NCBI GenBank assembly: GCA_029851415.1
Contig: CM056743.1
Span: 25,210,905-25,274,904 of the forward strand
Origin: Eretmocerus hayati
Lineage: Eukaryota > Arthropoda > Insecta > Hymenoptera > Aphelinidae
Reading direction: 5' to 3'
Length of the DNA stretch: 64,000 bases
Shown here: positions 10,358 to 27,746 of the stretch, piece by piece
How positions within the stretch are numbered: the stretch's first letter is position 1
How the letters are laid out: each line of letters starts with the position of its first letter
The notes under the pieces: model-generated
What the model saw: only the letters and a program-made list of their open reading frames with translations
Told to the model about the DNA's origin: nothing
Database searches by the model: none
Made by a program: the position numbers and the translations under genes

Positions 10358-13228
10358 TTCACAAAAACGAGAAATGTTTGATCTCACAAACATCACTCTG
10401 TCATATCGAATGTTAATACAGCTGTAACAATTTTCATCGCTACTCTGACTAAATCTTCTCTCTCTGTTATTCGTTTTGTCAGTGTGTTGAATTCGCATAT
10501 CATTTCTCACGCGTGCCAAAACACCTCATCATTCGAAGTTTATTTGTTCAGAAAAAACGACTGCTGCGTACATCCGATTTCATTTCGAGTTCATCAGAAG
10601 TGTTGAGCCGATTTCAATTTTTGTCTCTCATTCTTCATTTTTTTCAAGGTGATTTGTCAGTCTGGAAATTTTTGAATTCCCCCAATCTCTTTTGTTTTGA
10701 GACGGAAATATACTCCAATATTTTTTTTGTCACTTATTTGTATTAATGGTTTGTAGGAACGAGGTTAAAAGAGTTCATTGCTCCTTTTCCCTTTTCTCGT
10801 AGTATTTGTGACACTTTTTTTTCGATGACTCAATTGCTATATTTTAATTGTAAGGTGTTGATCGATTTCTAGCACAAGGAAAGACATAGAAAATTCAGGC
10901 ACACGATTCCTTGACTTGGAATTCCCAGGTATTTGATTGAGAAAACCTGGAAATTCAGACTCCTTGTGTCATCTTGAGGGAAGATGGAAGTTTTGTCAAA
11001 AAATGCGATCCAGACTGATATCGAGGGATGAGATCATTAAATTTCTTGCATCGATTTTTTATAAGATTATCCCTCGCCTTGACTCAATAATTTTTTTCTT
11101 ACTGTACAAGTCAAATAATTTGAAATTACCCGATATGAGGAGCTTTGTTACTTATGTTGAGTTATCAAATTTCATGAACGAAAAGTTTACGCTCTGTACT
11201 AGTATTCCATTCTCTTTCTGCAAGCAGTATATTTTGGCCCTGGATATTTTCCATTCCAAGACTGAATAACCCAGAAAATCTAGGAATTTTTTTAGATACC
11301 TCGGCACCAGCAGACACCTTGTTTTGGCAAGAAAATTGTAAAACATACATAGGGTCTAATGGATCAGCCCAGACAACTCACGAAAAATGTAGGCAATCAT
11401 ATATAGTGTCAGAAGAGAGATTTGAAATAAAATATAAACAGTCGGAAGCAGGAATACATACAGTTCCTTAGCTGCAAATCGTGATATCGTAGATTCACTC
11501 AAATCGTCAACGAAAAGAATTTACTCGTCGTTCAGATCTTTTTTCCTTTTTCCTCAAAAAAAAAAAAAAAAAAAATTGGCTGCGCCTTACCGTTCTCCGA
11601 TACACTACTCTGTCATTCGTGCAAGAATTAAATGTGATAAGATTCCATTGTTTTTCCTTGAAAACTTGAAAGAGACCGGAGGATATCGTCATTTATATTT
11701 TACGACACGAGAGTGACAAAATAATTCGGTACGATAAGAGAATTAGTGAGTAATAATCGTTGAGTGCCAAGTTCAGTCATTTTACGATGAATTTGAGTGA
11801 AATCATATGATTTTTTCGCGCAAAATTAACAGTTAGAAACAATTATCTTGATTCTTGGAATTCAATTGAAGGAATCATAAATGCATGTAGTCAGTATTAG
11901 GTCTGGGACTTTTGTCGCTCCGGAACCTTGGAAAGTGGGACGACGGACTCGAAATACTTATAGTTTGAATCGAATTTTCCCGAAGCCAGATCCGACCGGA
12001 TCCCAGGACTCACGGATCCTGAGATCCGGATCTAGAAAATTCGTTTTAAACCATAAGAATATCGAATCCAAAATGAAGATGATAGTTGTTTTTCGTCTTT
12101 GAAATAAAACGATGGAGGAAAAGTTCCTTGTTCTGTCTTTGAGGACACGGAATCTGCAAGCTTCCATTATCTTTCAGAACCCTGTCCTCAAAGATCGGAA
12201 AAACGTCTTCTCCATCGTATTTCGAATCCGTTTGACTCACAAAAACAATCCGTGAATCCGAATCAGCAGAAGTCCCAGCCTATAAATCGGCATCCATTCG
12301 TTAGTTTGGTTATTTAAAAAGCATATTATATAATATCAATGGAATTATTAATAGTGAGAATCAATACAAGTGCGTGTCTCACTCAAGGGGATATGTCAGA
12401 CCGGCATTTGTAATTTTCGAGTTTTTTTGATGAATTTTTTAGTTATCGACGATTTTATAAGATGTGCAGGATCAGTAGTGCTCTTGTTATTTTTGATATC
12501 AGAAAAATTCATTTAAAGATCTTGAAAATTATGTCGAATATTGCTCAGTGCGCAACAAAAATAGGTTTCTGGCATTTCCTAAGTGAGGGATGAAAAATTC
12601 TAAAGAATTCTTATAGAATTTCTGAGATACCGCTGTTGTAGAAAATGAATTTTTCATTCCGAATTTATCTTCCTTCTATGTGTATTCCAAGCTAAAGTGA
12701 TCAGTTTTCGTTCATCCTGCTCCAACCTCATGTTTACAAAATATATATTTATCACAAAATCAGGGTGTGGTCGATGATTCTAAGGCATCGTGAGATCTAC
12801 ATATCATGAACTTCAAAAAGTCAATGGAAAAATTGATAACATCGCGATAATCCAAAAAAGACAACTCACATTAGTGTATTATTGGCCTATGGCGCGTATG
12901 CCTTGGCGTGCGATCAGTTTGAGCGTTAGGACAGTTTACTTCGCTCGTGAAGTAAGACTCCCAGGCCCGAAATATCATGAAAACCCTCTAAAACCGCGTT
13001 TGAATTTTGAAAGCGTCGTTTTTAGGTTAGAAAGATGAAAATCATATTTTTCACAACTCCCAAAAATACTCTAGAAAGAAAAACAAAACAAAACAAAAAC
13101 TTGCCTGACTCATCCTGTGACCTTCTCGAGACCACCCACCAGCTCTTTCATATAAACATGCTTAAAACTTTAACAAACCTCCATACTTACCACCCATCAA
13201 CTTTTACCTACACATTACTCAAACTCAA
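10356..13228. other. No gene seen; presumed Galphas intron
   Basis: AT-rich with a poly-A run near 11557-11574 and the diverged inverted repeat at 11897-12290. Sequence near 12990-13050 has weak similarity to 14998-15055 (AAACCGC, TTTTAGGTTAGAA-like), which may be a further old repeat. Confidence 0.35.
11897..12290. repeat. Diverged inverted repeat, possible old MITE
   Basis: The outer ends AGGTCTGGGACTTTTG and, inverted, AGGCTGGGACTTCTG enclose imperfect internal arms. These are CGATGGAGGAAAAGTTCC against CGATGGAGAAGACGTTTT, and TTTGAGGACACGG against TTTGAGGACAGGG. A GGATCC-rich hairpin lies near 11990-12030. Low similarity. Confidence 0.4.
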
Positions 13229-13683
13229 CACTGTAAAAAATTTTTCCAAAAAACTTCAACCAATTGGTTGAAGTTTTTATTCGACTGGTTGAGTGAAAAA
13301 TTCAACCAATGAAGATTATCACAATCTGTCCGTGCGGTTCCTGCATATATCAGGTCGCCTACGTGTGAGGGGTATAATATGGTGGATTGGATCGATGGTC
13401 AATGGATAGTTGATGGGTGGATTGACGGTTGGATGGATGGATGAATGGGTGATGGGTCCATCCATCCGTCTTTTTACCTATCCATCCATCCATCACCCAC
13501 CCAACCATCTATCCATCCATTCGCCCATCCATCCATCCATCCATCCATCCATCCACCCATCATCAATCCATCCATCCATCCATCACGGAATATAATTGCT
13601 TGGTTGAAAATTCAACCAATTGGTTGAGAATTCAACCAGCTGGTTGAAATGTTGGTTGAAAAATCAACCAATTTTTTACAGTG
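13229..13683. mobile_element. TIR element with GGTTGAA palindromes around a (CATC)n array
   Basis: The termini are CACTGTAAAAAATT and its inverse. Just inside are multiple TTCAACCAATTGGTTGAA-type palindromes (13254-13310 and 13602-13670). The centre is a foldback microsatellite: (GGAT)n-like sequence at about 13383-13455, then (CATC)n at about 13456-13585. No coding capacity. Confidence 0.65.
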
Positions 13684-13995
13684 AAACACACAATACGCTG
13701 AAGTATAACAGTGTAACATCTGCATATTTGAACACCTGTCGCGTTTCCATTGGTGCATCACCCTCTCTCATCTTATAAATCTTTATTCGTGCAAGTAGTA
13801 ACAGTCGAGTTTAGTCAGACGGCGCTACTACCACCATGCACCACTACAATATTTTTATAATTATGATAAAATTAACTCTCTAATCTCATAATTCCTTTGA
13901 AAAAAATAAATTTTATCTTCATTTCAAGCCTTGCTCAATTGCATATCTGTAATTTAGCTTTTTAACCCTAACCTCTTGGATGAAAGATTCTCTTA

Positions 13996-14520
13996 TTATT
14001 CAAGAGAGAGAGAGAGTGGAGTTCAGGTTCGCGTGCGTTGTCCGGATGGCGCTACAGGCACGGATCGATCGGGGCTACCCGTAGTCTTATACAGAAAGCA
14101 GAGAGAGAGACCATATCTCTCTCGTACCTATATAGTGTGCACGTGCATGAGAGAGAGAGAGAGAGAGAGCCAGAGTATAGGGGCGCGCCGTCGCTGTGAT
14201 GCTATGCTATGCTGCATCGGATCGGTGATCCTGACGACCCATTTGCCTAGTTGTCGCCGCCCGTTCTATATATCTCACTCACTCACTCTTATTTCTATTA
14301 TACATATATATATTTCTATACTCTATCTATCTATCTCTATATACCGCCGCAATCGGCTATTTTATTGAGGGGTGGACCGCCACACCAGTGTGGACGTCGT
14401 CGGTCGTTGATGGATTTTCGCGCCCCGACGAGTCCGCAACAGGCTGATTCTCTTCCACCACCACCCCCCCTTCTCTCTCTCTCTTTCTCTTTCTATCTCT
14501 CTTTATCTCTCTCTTACTCC
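13996..14520. promoter_or_regulatory. CpG-bearing region flanked by GA/CT tracts; possible internal regulatory region or promoter
   Basis: GAGAGA runs at about 14002-14014 and 14150-14168, CpG-containing sequence between them and up to about 14430 (GGCGCGCCGTCGC, GGACGTCGTCGG), then CT-rich tracts at 14468-14520. In insects such GAGA-rich, CpG-rich blocks in long introns can be promoters or enhancers. No exon is identifiable, so the role is inferred. Confidence 0.3.
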
Positions 14521-17500
14521 CTTAACTTTCGTGATGATACATACGGTGCTACCAGGCGTATACATTTTTTTATTTATTTTTATTTTGACAAACTGAGCTT
14601 CCGACACTTTTTTGTGTATATTTTTGCATGAATTGACTGGTGTGCTCTATTGTTTTCATTGCGAATTCTTGTGGTTGAACTAATTTTTTTTTTTTTTTTT
14701 TTTTTTCTATGAGTCGACTATGTGGTTATAAATTTTGGAAACTGATGAATTTTTCGGGTCATTGAACTGATCCGTGTTTCATTAAAAGATCAATTTTTGT
14801 GTTGATCTATTTCTATTCATAGAAAGTTGGAGTTTTGTAAATTCTTATATAGAATCAGACAGAAGAATTTTACGCATTTTGATATAATCGTCCAGATCTT
14901 ATCACAGGGTGCCATGCATGAAATATAGTACGATCCGAATATAGTACATTTCCTACCTCAGCGAAGGCAGATGACTTTTTTTTATATTTTAACGATCTTG
15001 AAACCGCATTTGAGCGCAGTCATTTTAGATTAGAACGATGGAAACCCTATTTTAAAATATTAATCTCATTCGAGTGTATATAGGGTTCTGCATTTTCGAA
15101 ATTTGAAAGCAAAAAAATTCACCCAGATGGTTAAATCGAGTAAGCACATACAAGACTGGTGAAATATGAACTTTTATTGAAAAATCTCATCGATAAAGTT
15201 CTAGATTTTCCTCAACTCTACGACATGTTTTTGAATAGTTTGCCTATTATTATTTGATTATTCACTCGAGTATCTTTGTATATAGCATCTCAGGTCACGC
15301 GCATTAATACGACGACGAGTCTCATCTCAAGTCGCAAATATAGAAGGATGACTCTCTCATCGTGATCCGATCTCGATCAAAAGCCTCCGGCGCTGCAGCT
15401 CTTCTGATTTACCCCAATTTCAAGTTGACTATGTTCAATTCTCCGCGAATCGACTTGATTGAAAGGTTATGGCTTATTACTTTGCAAGTAATCACTAGTT
15501 CATCTTACCCCGTTTAACTTGATTCCGGCAAAGCTCATCTCGTCTTTCACTTTGATTTGTGATTTATCCCTTATGCAGCCTTTACATCTATAACATCAAT
15601 CTTTATACGACAAATGTAGGTAATATCCAAGAAATTTTAGTTTGAAATTATTAATTTAGATCGGCTGGATTTTACAACTTTGTAAATGTTGGTCCGTCGA
15701 CTTATTAAAATTTTTGTAAATTTTCTAAATATTACAGAATTCAGGAATCGTGTAATCAATGTGCTTCAATGTCGATCCATAGTATAGTACACATTTTTGA
15801 TAGAATAATCAATCGGATCTGTTCGAAAGTGCACTTTTCATCTGATTAAATCATGGATAATATTTGTGATAAAATTATCAGATTTTTTCGGAGTCTTCGC
15901 TGCTGGAAAGATACTTTTTCCGTCGAATCGAACCATGAGTAATTTCAGGTCACTGAATTTGAGAAATAGAATGCGAAAAACTTTTTTATTTTCCATGTTT
16001 CATTAACTCCATAGCTGTTCATTTTTGAATTTTTTTTTAATTTCTTCTGCATGTGGAGTTGACAGTGTCAAAAATTCACAGGTATTTGACCACCTACAAT
16101 ATTCGAATTCATTCCATGATTTGACTGAATGAACTATACCATTTTTCATTATACATATCTCGAGACATACCTAGAATTGTGTAGAACCACGAAAAATTCA
16201 TTCAACCTGAAAACAGTAAGTTACTCAATCAATCAATGAAATTGAAACATTACTCAATAAAAAATTTGAATCTAAAAAATTCTAACCCAGTTCATGACTT
16301 CAAAAGTCATCTGCGCATACTACATACTCAAACGAAATTCTCAAAATCCAAAAATATTTCCAGCTGCTTAAAACTATACCACTGCAACATCTCATTGCCA
16401 AATTTTGTCATGTCTCAAAAACTTCTCACTCACAGCTGTTACCTCTATACTTCAAATCCACTATACTACCGCATTCACAATTTTCCTCCTTTCCTCATTT
16501 GTAATTCCCTCTTCTAAAATCCAAGAGGAGAAAATATAGAACTCAACAACGAACTCCAACGCCGCCCAAATGCTAATAATATACTCTACACGTGTGCACC
16601 TCGATCATCACCGTGTATTTCGTCTTTTGGTCGTCGTCGTCGTCGTCATCGTCGTCGGGCTTAGGGCAATCAATCGTATGGGGTAATTTTAATACCCATA
16701 CCGTCTGACAAAAAAAAATTGCTAGGCTATACAAAATTATAATATTTACAGACGCAATCGGTCGACAACCTCAAAATTACTTCATCGAGTAAAAAAAAAA
16801 AACAAATTTGTATTGGGTAAAAAAAAATTCTCTGTGGAGGCTGGTCCAGGCTGTCACCGTAATATAAACTATAGTAGTGCTTTCGATATGCCAGTTGCAC
16901 CCATGACCCGGATCTCTATAGAAGACGAGAACAGATAGAAGGAATGAACGCCGCGCGCGCATCGAGACGACGGCATCCCATTGATTCAGCTCTGATAGAA
17001 GAGACCTCGAGTCTTGACATGAAGTGCCTGATGCCGTACTTTGACTTTATATCTCGTGATGATAATGATTTTTTTGCATCGCTACTACTGTAACTTTATT
17101 GGATCTTTGGAATTGAATTTTTCAAGAAAAATTGTGAGATAGAGATGAAGATTTTATTTGGAAAAGAGATATTGAAAATTACGAGATTCGAACATTTTTA
17201 TTGTGCAAAAATATGCGAATCTACATCAGCGGCGAGTCCATTGCTCCGCTATTGCAACACGTGCTAACTGAATATATACACATATATATGTAGCATTTTG
17301 TGCGCTTCGAATTTATGATACGAGACTTTTTCTTATTTTCTCTCTTTGTTCGAAGGAATTTTATTGCATTGACCTCGAGACTTAGCAACTTAAAAAAGAC
17401 TTCGGAATTCCATGAGATTGCAATTTTTAAGCGTTTTAAGATTCGTATTTTGTGTAAGTGTTGATAATGTTCTAAAAAATTTCGAATTTGTGATGAAATT

Positions 17501-17885
17501 CTCTTCCGATACGGTACCATTCATGAATAAGTATCAATTTTAATCAAAGTCTGATACCTTCATTGAGAGTCCTGAGATTCTTATTCTATGGTGGTCGTTT
17601 TCAAAGCGAAAATGGCTATCAAACCAATCTGCAAGTATTGCATCGGACTATAGATGACCAGAGTTCATGATGTCTTTTTAATGAGAAGGTAATTTACTAT
17701 TCGTAAAAATTCTGTCTTGATATATTAAAAACTCCATCCATCATATTTTCGTAAAATATTGATGAAAGATGGGGTCTACTTGATAAATCCTAAATACCAG
17801 CGATACAAGACTTCAGCCTATCACAACCCTTATCACATTAAAAATTTGAATCAAGTCTAAATCAGCAATTTTCTTTCTGTTTCAG
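14521..17885 (+). other. Presumed Galphas intron, no exon found
   Basis: Searched by eye for the GAGESGKST, WKDKGVQ and LIDCAKY coding blocks of Gs-alpha without success. A poly-T run lies near 14683-14706. Confidence 0.4.
16560..16990. other. CpG-rich stretch with (CGT)n inside the presumed Galphas intron
   Basis: Contains CGTCGTCGTCGTCGTC near 16635 and CGCCGCGCGCGCATCGAGAC near 16950 in otherwise AT-rich DNA. No coding frame is supported. Possible regulatory sequence or alternative first-exon region. Confidence 0.25.
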
Positions 17886-22630
<4,745 letters not shown>

Positions 22631-24807
22631 CTTGGTACCTGCAGCCGATACTACCAACAAAAACCATCTTCAACAATCCTACAAACAATTATTTCAATTT
22701 GGCGCCTTCGAAAATTGCGCGCCTCAATTATTATCGCCGTTAATACTGCTACCACTACTGCTACTATTGCTACCGATGCAATTCATCAAATCATTCACGA
22801 AAATATCCAATAACAAATCGAAAAATCGAGTCAGCTTAGCCGGGGAACTATAGCAACAAAAAAAAAAGAAAAAAAAAGCGAAAAAAGAAATAAAACTAGC
22901 TCCATCGACTTGCGCGGGCATCACACCAAGCTACTATCGTATGTATAATGTAAAACGAGCATGTAACGAATCATAATAATCCATGGCGCGCGAACTGCAT
23001 CATAGGAAACACGATTTGAGACTGTCTCGATAAAAAATTATAATAGCGAGCAACGACACGACTCGCTCATATCGATATGTGCTTTTTATCATTCATTCAT
23101 TATTATCTCTCTCTATCTCAATAATATCTATCTTTCTGTCCTTTGCGTATCGTTATTTTTAATTAAATCACGTGTACGAAATGCAGACAAAGATATAATA
23201 AGCTACCATCTAAAAAATCAAAGGATTAAAAAAGGAAAAAAGTGAATCGCTATCTCCCCGCGCTCTGCTGTATATTTAATTCTCACATTGGTAAAAAAAA
23301 ATTACAAACAAGCTCCCCCCGTCCCTCTGTCTGTTCTGGAGCCTCGATTGATGAAATAAAATTCCCCAGTCCCGATTATTTCGCATAAAACAAAACATCT
23401 CGTGTGCGGAGCTTTCACTTTATATATGAATAAATAGAATATATGATTATGATGATTATGATGATGATAAGAATGTGTTAAATCGTGAAGCGAGGTGCGC
23501 ACTAGCTCCTAATCGCCTCATCTGCCCAATCGGAGTTTAGCTAAGTTAGCGATATAAATAATTATATAAAATGATATAAATATAAATATATATATTATAT
23601 TATATTATACATTCGAGCCGCGAGTACATTCGTGTACGATGAGTCCTTCGCACAATGCGGTAACGGTACACATCTGTCTCTGTCTCTCTTCAGAATCTCT
23701 TTTTATTCATTTTTTTGGTGTTTCGTGTAAAACCCTTTTTTACGCATGAATAAGAGATCAAACGATACGTATGAATATTGCTGATATCTTGCTGTAACTG
23801 CTACTGATACGTCGCTGCTTCCTTTTTTTGCACTTTTGACCCATTTTCATTTTACTTTTTTTCCATTAAATATTGTTCATACATCCACTTGTCGTTACCC
23901 CAATTTTTCAAGAAGTAAGAAACAAGCGTCGCGCGCATTATACGTTTGTACAGTTGTGTAATTAATTATTCATATCCTTTACTGTGTATGTCAAATCTTT
24001 TGAATCTAAATTGTTTTAATCGATTGTATACCGCACACAAACTTATATTTTCTCAAGTTGACAATTTGTTACCAGATTCGTAGAAAGCTAATCAGCCACA
24101 GCCTTCCAATACTAGATATATATGAGTATTTTGTGAGATTTTACAGTATTTCAAAGAGCGTTTTAATTGTATATGACTATTATTGTTTGTGCTCGCGACG
24201 CAACCGAAACTCATGTCTTTTATTTTTTAATTTATCAGTTGCTATGCTCATCGATATCTTTCAAATTCATTCAGTGCTGCTGATTGCTATCGATTGCTTT
24301 CTCTATTTTTTTTAATTTGAAGAAGGTTGACATGGCTCGATTATGGATTACAATATGCATCATCGATGCTTCTCGTGAATCACATATCGATACAGCTGAT
24401 TTTGTTATATTATCAAAGTTGAATGATCTTGATGACAATTTATTATTCTAGAGGAAGAACGGCGACTGTGACAATCGAATGAGAACTTTGTATAGAGAAT
24501 TGCTGGAGGTGTGATGAAGTGTCGATTAAGTTTTAGAGTGGTGCAATAGTTTAATTATTAACTGAGAGAACAATTATACAGTAAAATTTTATGGGAAGAT
24601 GAATTCAACATTATTATATGAGAGGGCATTGAATTATACTATTTATACGCTTGTTATTCTTTGATGTGCAATCCAGTTTATCGCAGATTTTACGTAAATG
24701 TTTACATTGTACTCATTATAAAAAATTTCAAAGTTTATTGTTTATTCCCAGTGAATTTCGTCTACCAATTGTTCATAGAATTTTGTTAAGATATTTTGTT
24801 CAATAAA
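22631..24807 (+). other. Probable 3'UTR of Galphas with several candidate poly(A) signals
   Basis: AT-rich non-coding sequence directly after the Gs-alpha stop codon. AATAAA hexamers occur at 22889, about 23354, about 23427 and 24802, so transcripts could end at several points. No open frame with coding character is seen. The true 3' end cannot be fixed from sequence alone. Confidence 0.4.
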
Positions 24808-27672
24808 AGATTCTTCAAATAAGATGGTAGGGCTTAGTTTGTTCACAAGTATGTTTGAGCAGAAAATTTTAGTATCGTCGAACGAACGTATCATGCATTA
24901 ATAGTTCTTCTACGCTTGAAATTAATTTCTCAGTATTCGCACGCAGCGAACAACAACACTGTGAGTGAATTATTGAAGCAATTACTATGTTCTAATTTGT
25001 CATGTTAAATCATAAGTGAAATATCGATGAGGTGCATCGATCTGTTAGTATGCGCAGATTGTTTCAAGTAAGATCAAAATTTAAATTTTATTCGATAAGG
25101 CAATACTCAGCACTGGATTTGTATGAGAGATCTCGATATTTCATAATAAAATCATGCGTGAGCACGTTTGATGCTATGAATGAAAGATGATTACAGAGTG
25201 AACAAAATATTGTTTATATACTTTCGAGTTTTATACCACCCAAGAGATACCCTACTTGATTTTTCAATGAATTGTACTCCAGAGTAGATGCTTCAATCGT
25301 TGAAAAATTTTCAATTATGAATTTTGTCCACGAGATGTAATCCTTTAATCGTTTTCATCAATTAAAAATTCCGGAAAATGATGCACCCACGTCAATTATT
25401 GGCCCATTCATATGACGAAAACATTTACTTCATCATTCCTTCATAATTACATGCCTGTCACAAATACTGTATGAACTAACCAGGGAAATAATCGCAAGAC
25501 TGTTTTCATTGTTGAGGAACTCTCTCAAAAAGAAAAAAACTGATGAGGAAAACTCCTCTTCTTATCATAAATTCTTCGCTCAACTTTTTATAGATCCTCC
25601 CAAAATCAATGTAGTAATCATGATGTTTTTTGCCTATACATGCGCATGGAATGTACGAATTTTCAAATACTGAGTCTGCAATAGATACAGTATGAGATAT
25701 TGTTGGAATGAATTCAAAAACAAAAACTGAGAAAAAGTAGAAATCTCAGAATTGTATTAATTAGATAGGAAAAATTCATAGTCTGACTTTGTTTTGTCAT
25801 ACTGAATGTTTAACCGGTATCAGCGTCAAAACTCGTCGAATCATGTGTCCATAGGTCATCTCTTCTTCAGGTAAATGAGAGTTTAATGGTCTCAATCGCA
25901 ATGATTTCGATGATCAATTGTAAATCATACGAAAGAGCCCTGAAATAATAAGAAAAATGAACGAAATATGCGCAATTTTTGCGGAGATCAAACTCTGTCT
26001 CAGTGAAATTTTAATATAGCTATATCAAAAATAAATTCAGAAGTAAGAAATCGCGGCAAAAAAGCGAGTGTACTAAAAATCAATTACGGACTCGTCTATT
26101 ATCAGTGCCATTTGCATGAGTGCACAAATAGCGCTAGCAAGATTTGAGATCACAAAAAGCAAGGCAAAGCGTGCTTACAGAGGGGAGAAATTGCTTATTC
26201 GTGTAAAAATTGATAAAATTATGAAAGGAATGAAATGAACCATACCTCTGCCGTTATGGGTATGATGAAAAAGAAAAAAAAATTGATGAATTGAAGAATC
26301 GAGTAGCAAAAGAAAAATTGACAGTAAGTAATGGTGGTATAGAAATATTTCATTCTCATTCTGTGATGACTGTCTGCTTATAAAGATGGGAGAACAAAAA
26401 TGCGATTAGGTGAATTTTTTTAACTTGTGACATTCATTTGGATGGTGATTGAAGCGAAATCAATCTAGCTATTATTAAGCGCGAAAAGATTTTAAATTTT
26501 AAGGAGACACTTATATCGTAACGATTTCTGTTTTTATTTTTCATTTTCTCATTGTGTCCGTCGCGAAAATTCTCCGCTTAATTCAATCAGCGTTAAACAC
26601 TGCGTATCTATAGTAAGCGGAATAAAAACCAAAGTAGTGTATGTGTATCATATGCGATAATGAAAAAACACGAAAATTATCAACGTCACAGTAGATTATG
26701 AGCATAAACAAATAACGATACCGTTGATTTTTACAATGCATATATATATATTGTGTCGCATGAAATAAATGTCTCCTTAACGATTGTTGTGCGATGAATT
26801 AGTGCTATTATTTAAAAGAAGAATTATGTATGAAAATGATATGAGAATTCTATATATAGCCGTAACTTGATGCGGATTACGACCGATGCATAGATTTTAC
26901 GTGATCGCGCGCAAATTTAAATAAAATAACAAGAGACAAAACACGAAACACATACGTATACCGATGACTGGATGCATTTTTTGAGGACGCATCGATTCTG
27001 CCTCTTGAAATATTGAACGATATTCCATTGAAATTCAACAGCAATATCCATTGCTCTGTGTGAATGTCGCGTGGCACGGTCAATGCCTCTTCCAGAACCC
27101 CTAAAATCTTCCTGTTCTTCTATATCTCTTTCTATCTCCCCTTTTCCTTGTCATCGCGACCCGTTTCTGAATTCCATAAAGAAAAAAACATTTCCATCCA
27201 CCTGTTGTCCCCCATTCTCGACCTCTTTCAATAAAAACACAATAAAGCAAATTCAAATGTTGGTGAGAGCATCGCTCGACTCGCCAACGAAAAAACGACC
27301 CAATCGAAACGAATACAAATGAGAATCCTTGTGAAAGAAATGATAATTTATAAATATTCTGAAAGTTGATTGTTTACTTTGCTTTCGAGAGTATTTTAAG
27401 AGTTATGTGTATAAATTATATGTGTAATTAAAAAAAAGTAAGAAATCTATTCAGTTGTTCTGTGATTTTTAAACCTCATCATTTGTCTATAAAACTCGAC
27501 TAAGTGATAATGATATTTCAAGTCCTTGCTACAGGAATTTGTTCTTCCCCCTCAACTATACATATATATTTGAATCTGTTAAACGTTGACTTGATACCGA
27601 AAATCTAGAAAAAGTTCTTTCTACGATACGTTTTTGAGAAAGTATCACATCGTTTGGTGTACAATGGAAAAC
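24808..27672. other. Intergenic region between convergent Galphas and DDX1
   Basis: AT-rich, apart from the TTAA-flanked MITE at 26503-26776. No gene is supported. Confidence 0.45.
26503..26776. mobile_element. Short piggyBac-like MITE flanked by TTAA
   Basis: GGAGACACTTATATC at the left and the inverse of GGAGACATTTATTTC at the right abut TTAA at 26499-26502 and 26777-26780. The element is 274 bp and non-coding. The inverted repeats are short (~15 bp with two mismatches), so the call is less certain than for the element at 5980. Confidence 0.6.
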
Positions 27673-27678
27673 TTTATT
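27673..27678 (-). terminator. Candidate poly(A) signal of DDX1
   Basis: AATAAA on the minus strand, about 70 bp past the DDX1 stop codon. It is the nearest hexamer downstream of the gene. Confidence 0.5.
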
Positions 27679-27746
27679 GTTAGAGATAGATAGAAAAATG
27701 CTAACATTAATTCTCACATGCTTGTAAAACATTCGATAATCCGAGT

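Noticed and set aside
15900..15945. TGCTGGAAAGATAC as the Gs-alpha WKDKGVQ exon
   Set aside because: Only CWKDT matches by chance. The following residues diverge and a stop follows without the expected LIDCAKY.
27071..27322. 83-codon frame on the plus strand between Galphas and DDX1
   Set aside because: Low-complexity Ser/Pro/Lys composition, no homology recognised, and it sits in AT-rich intergenic DNA.
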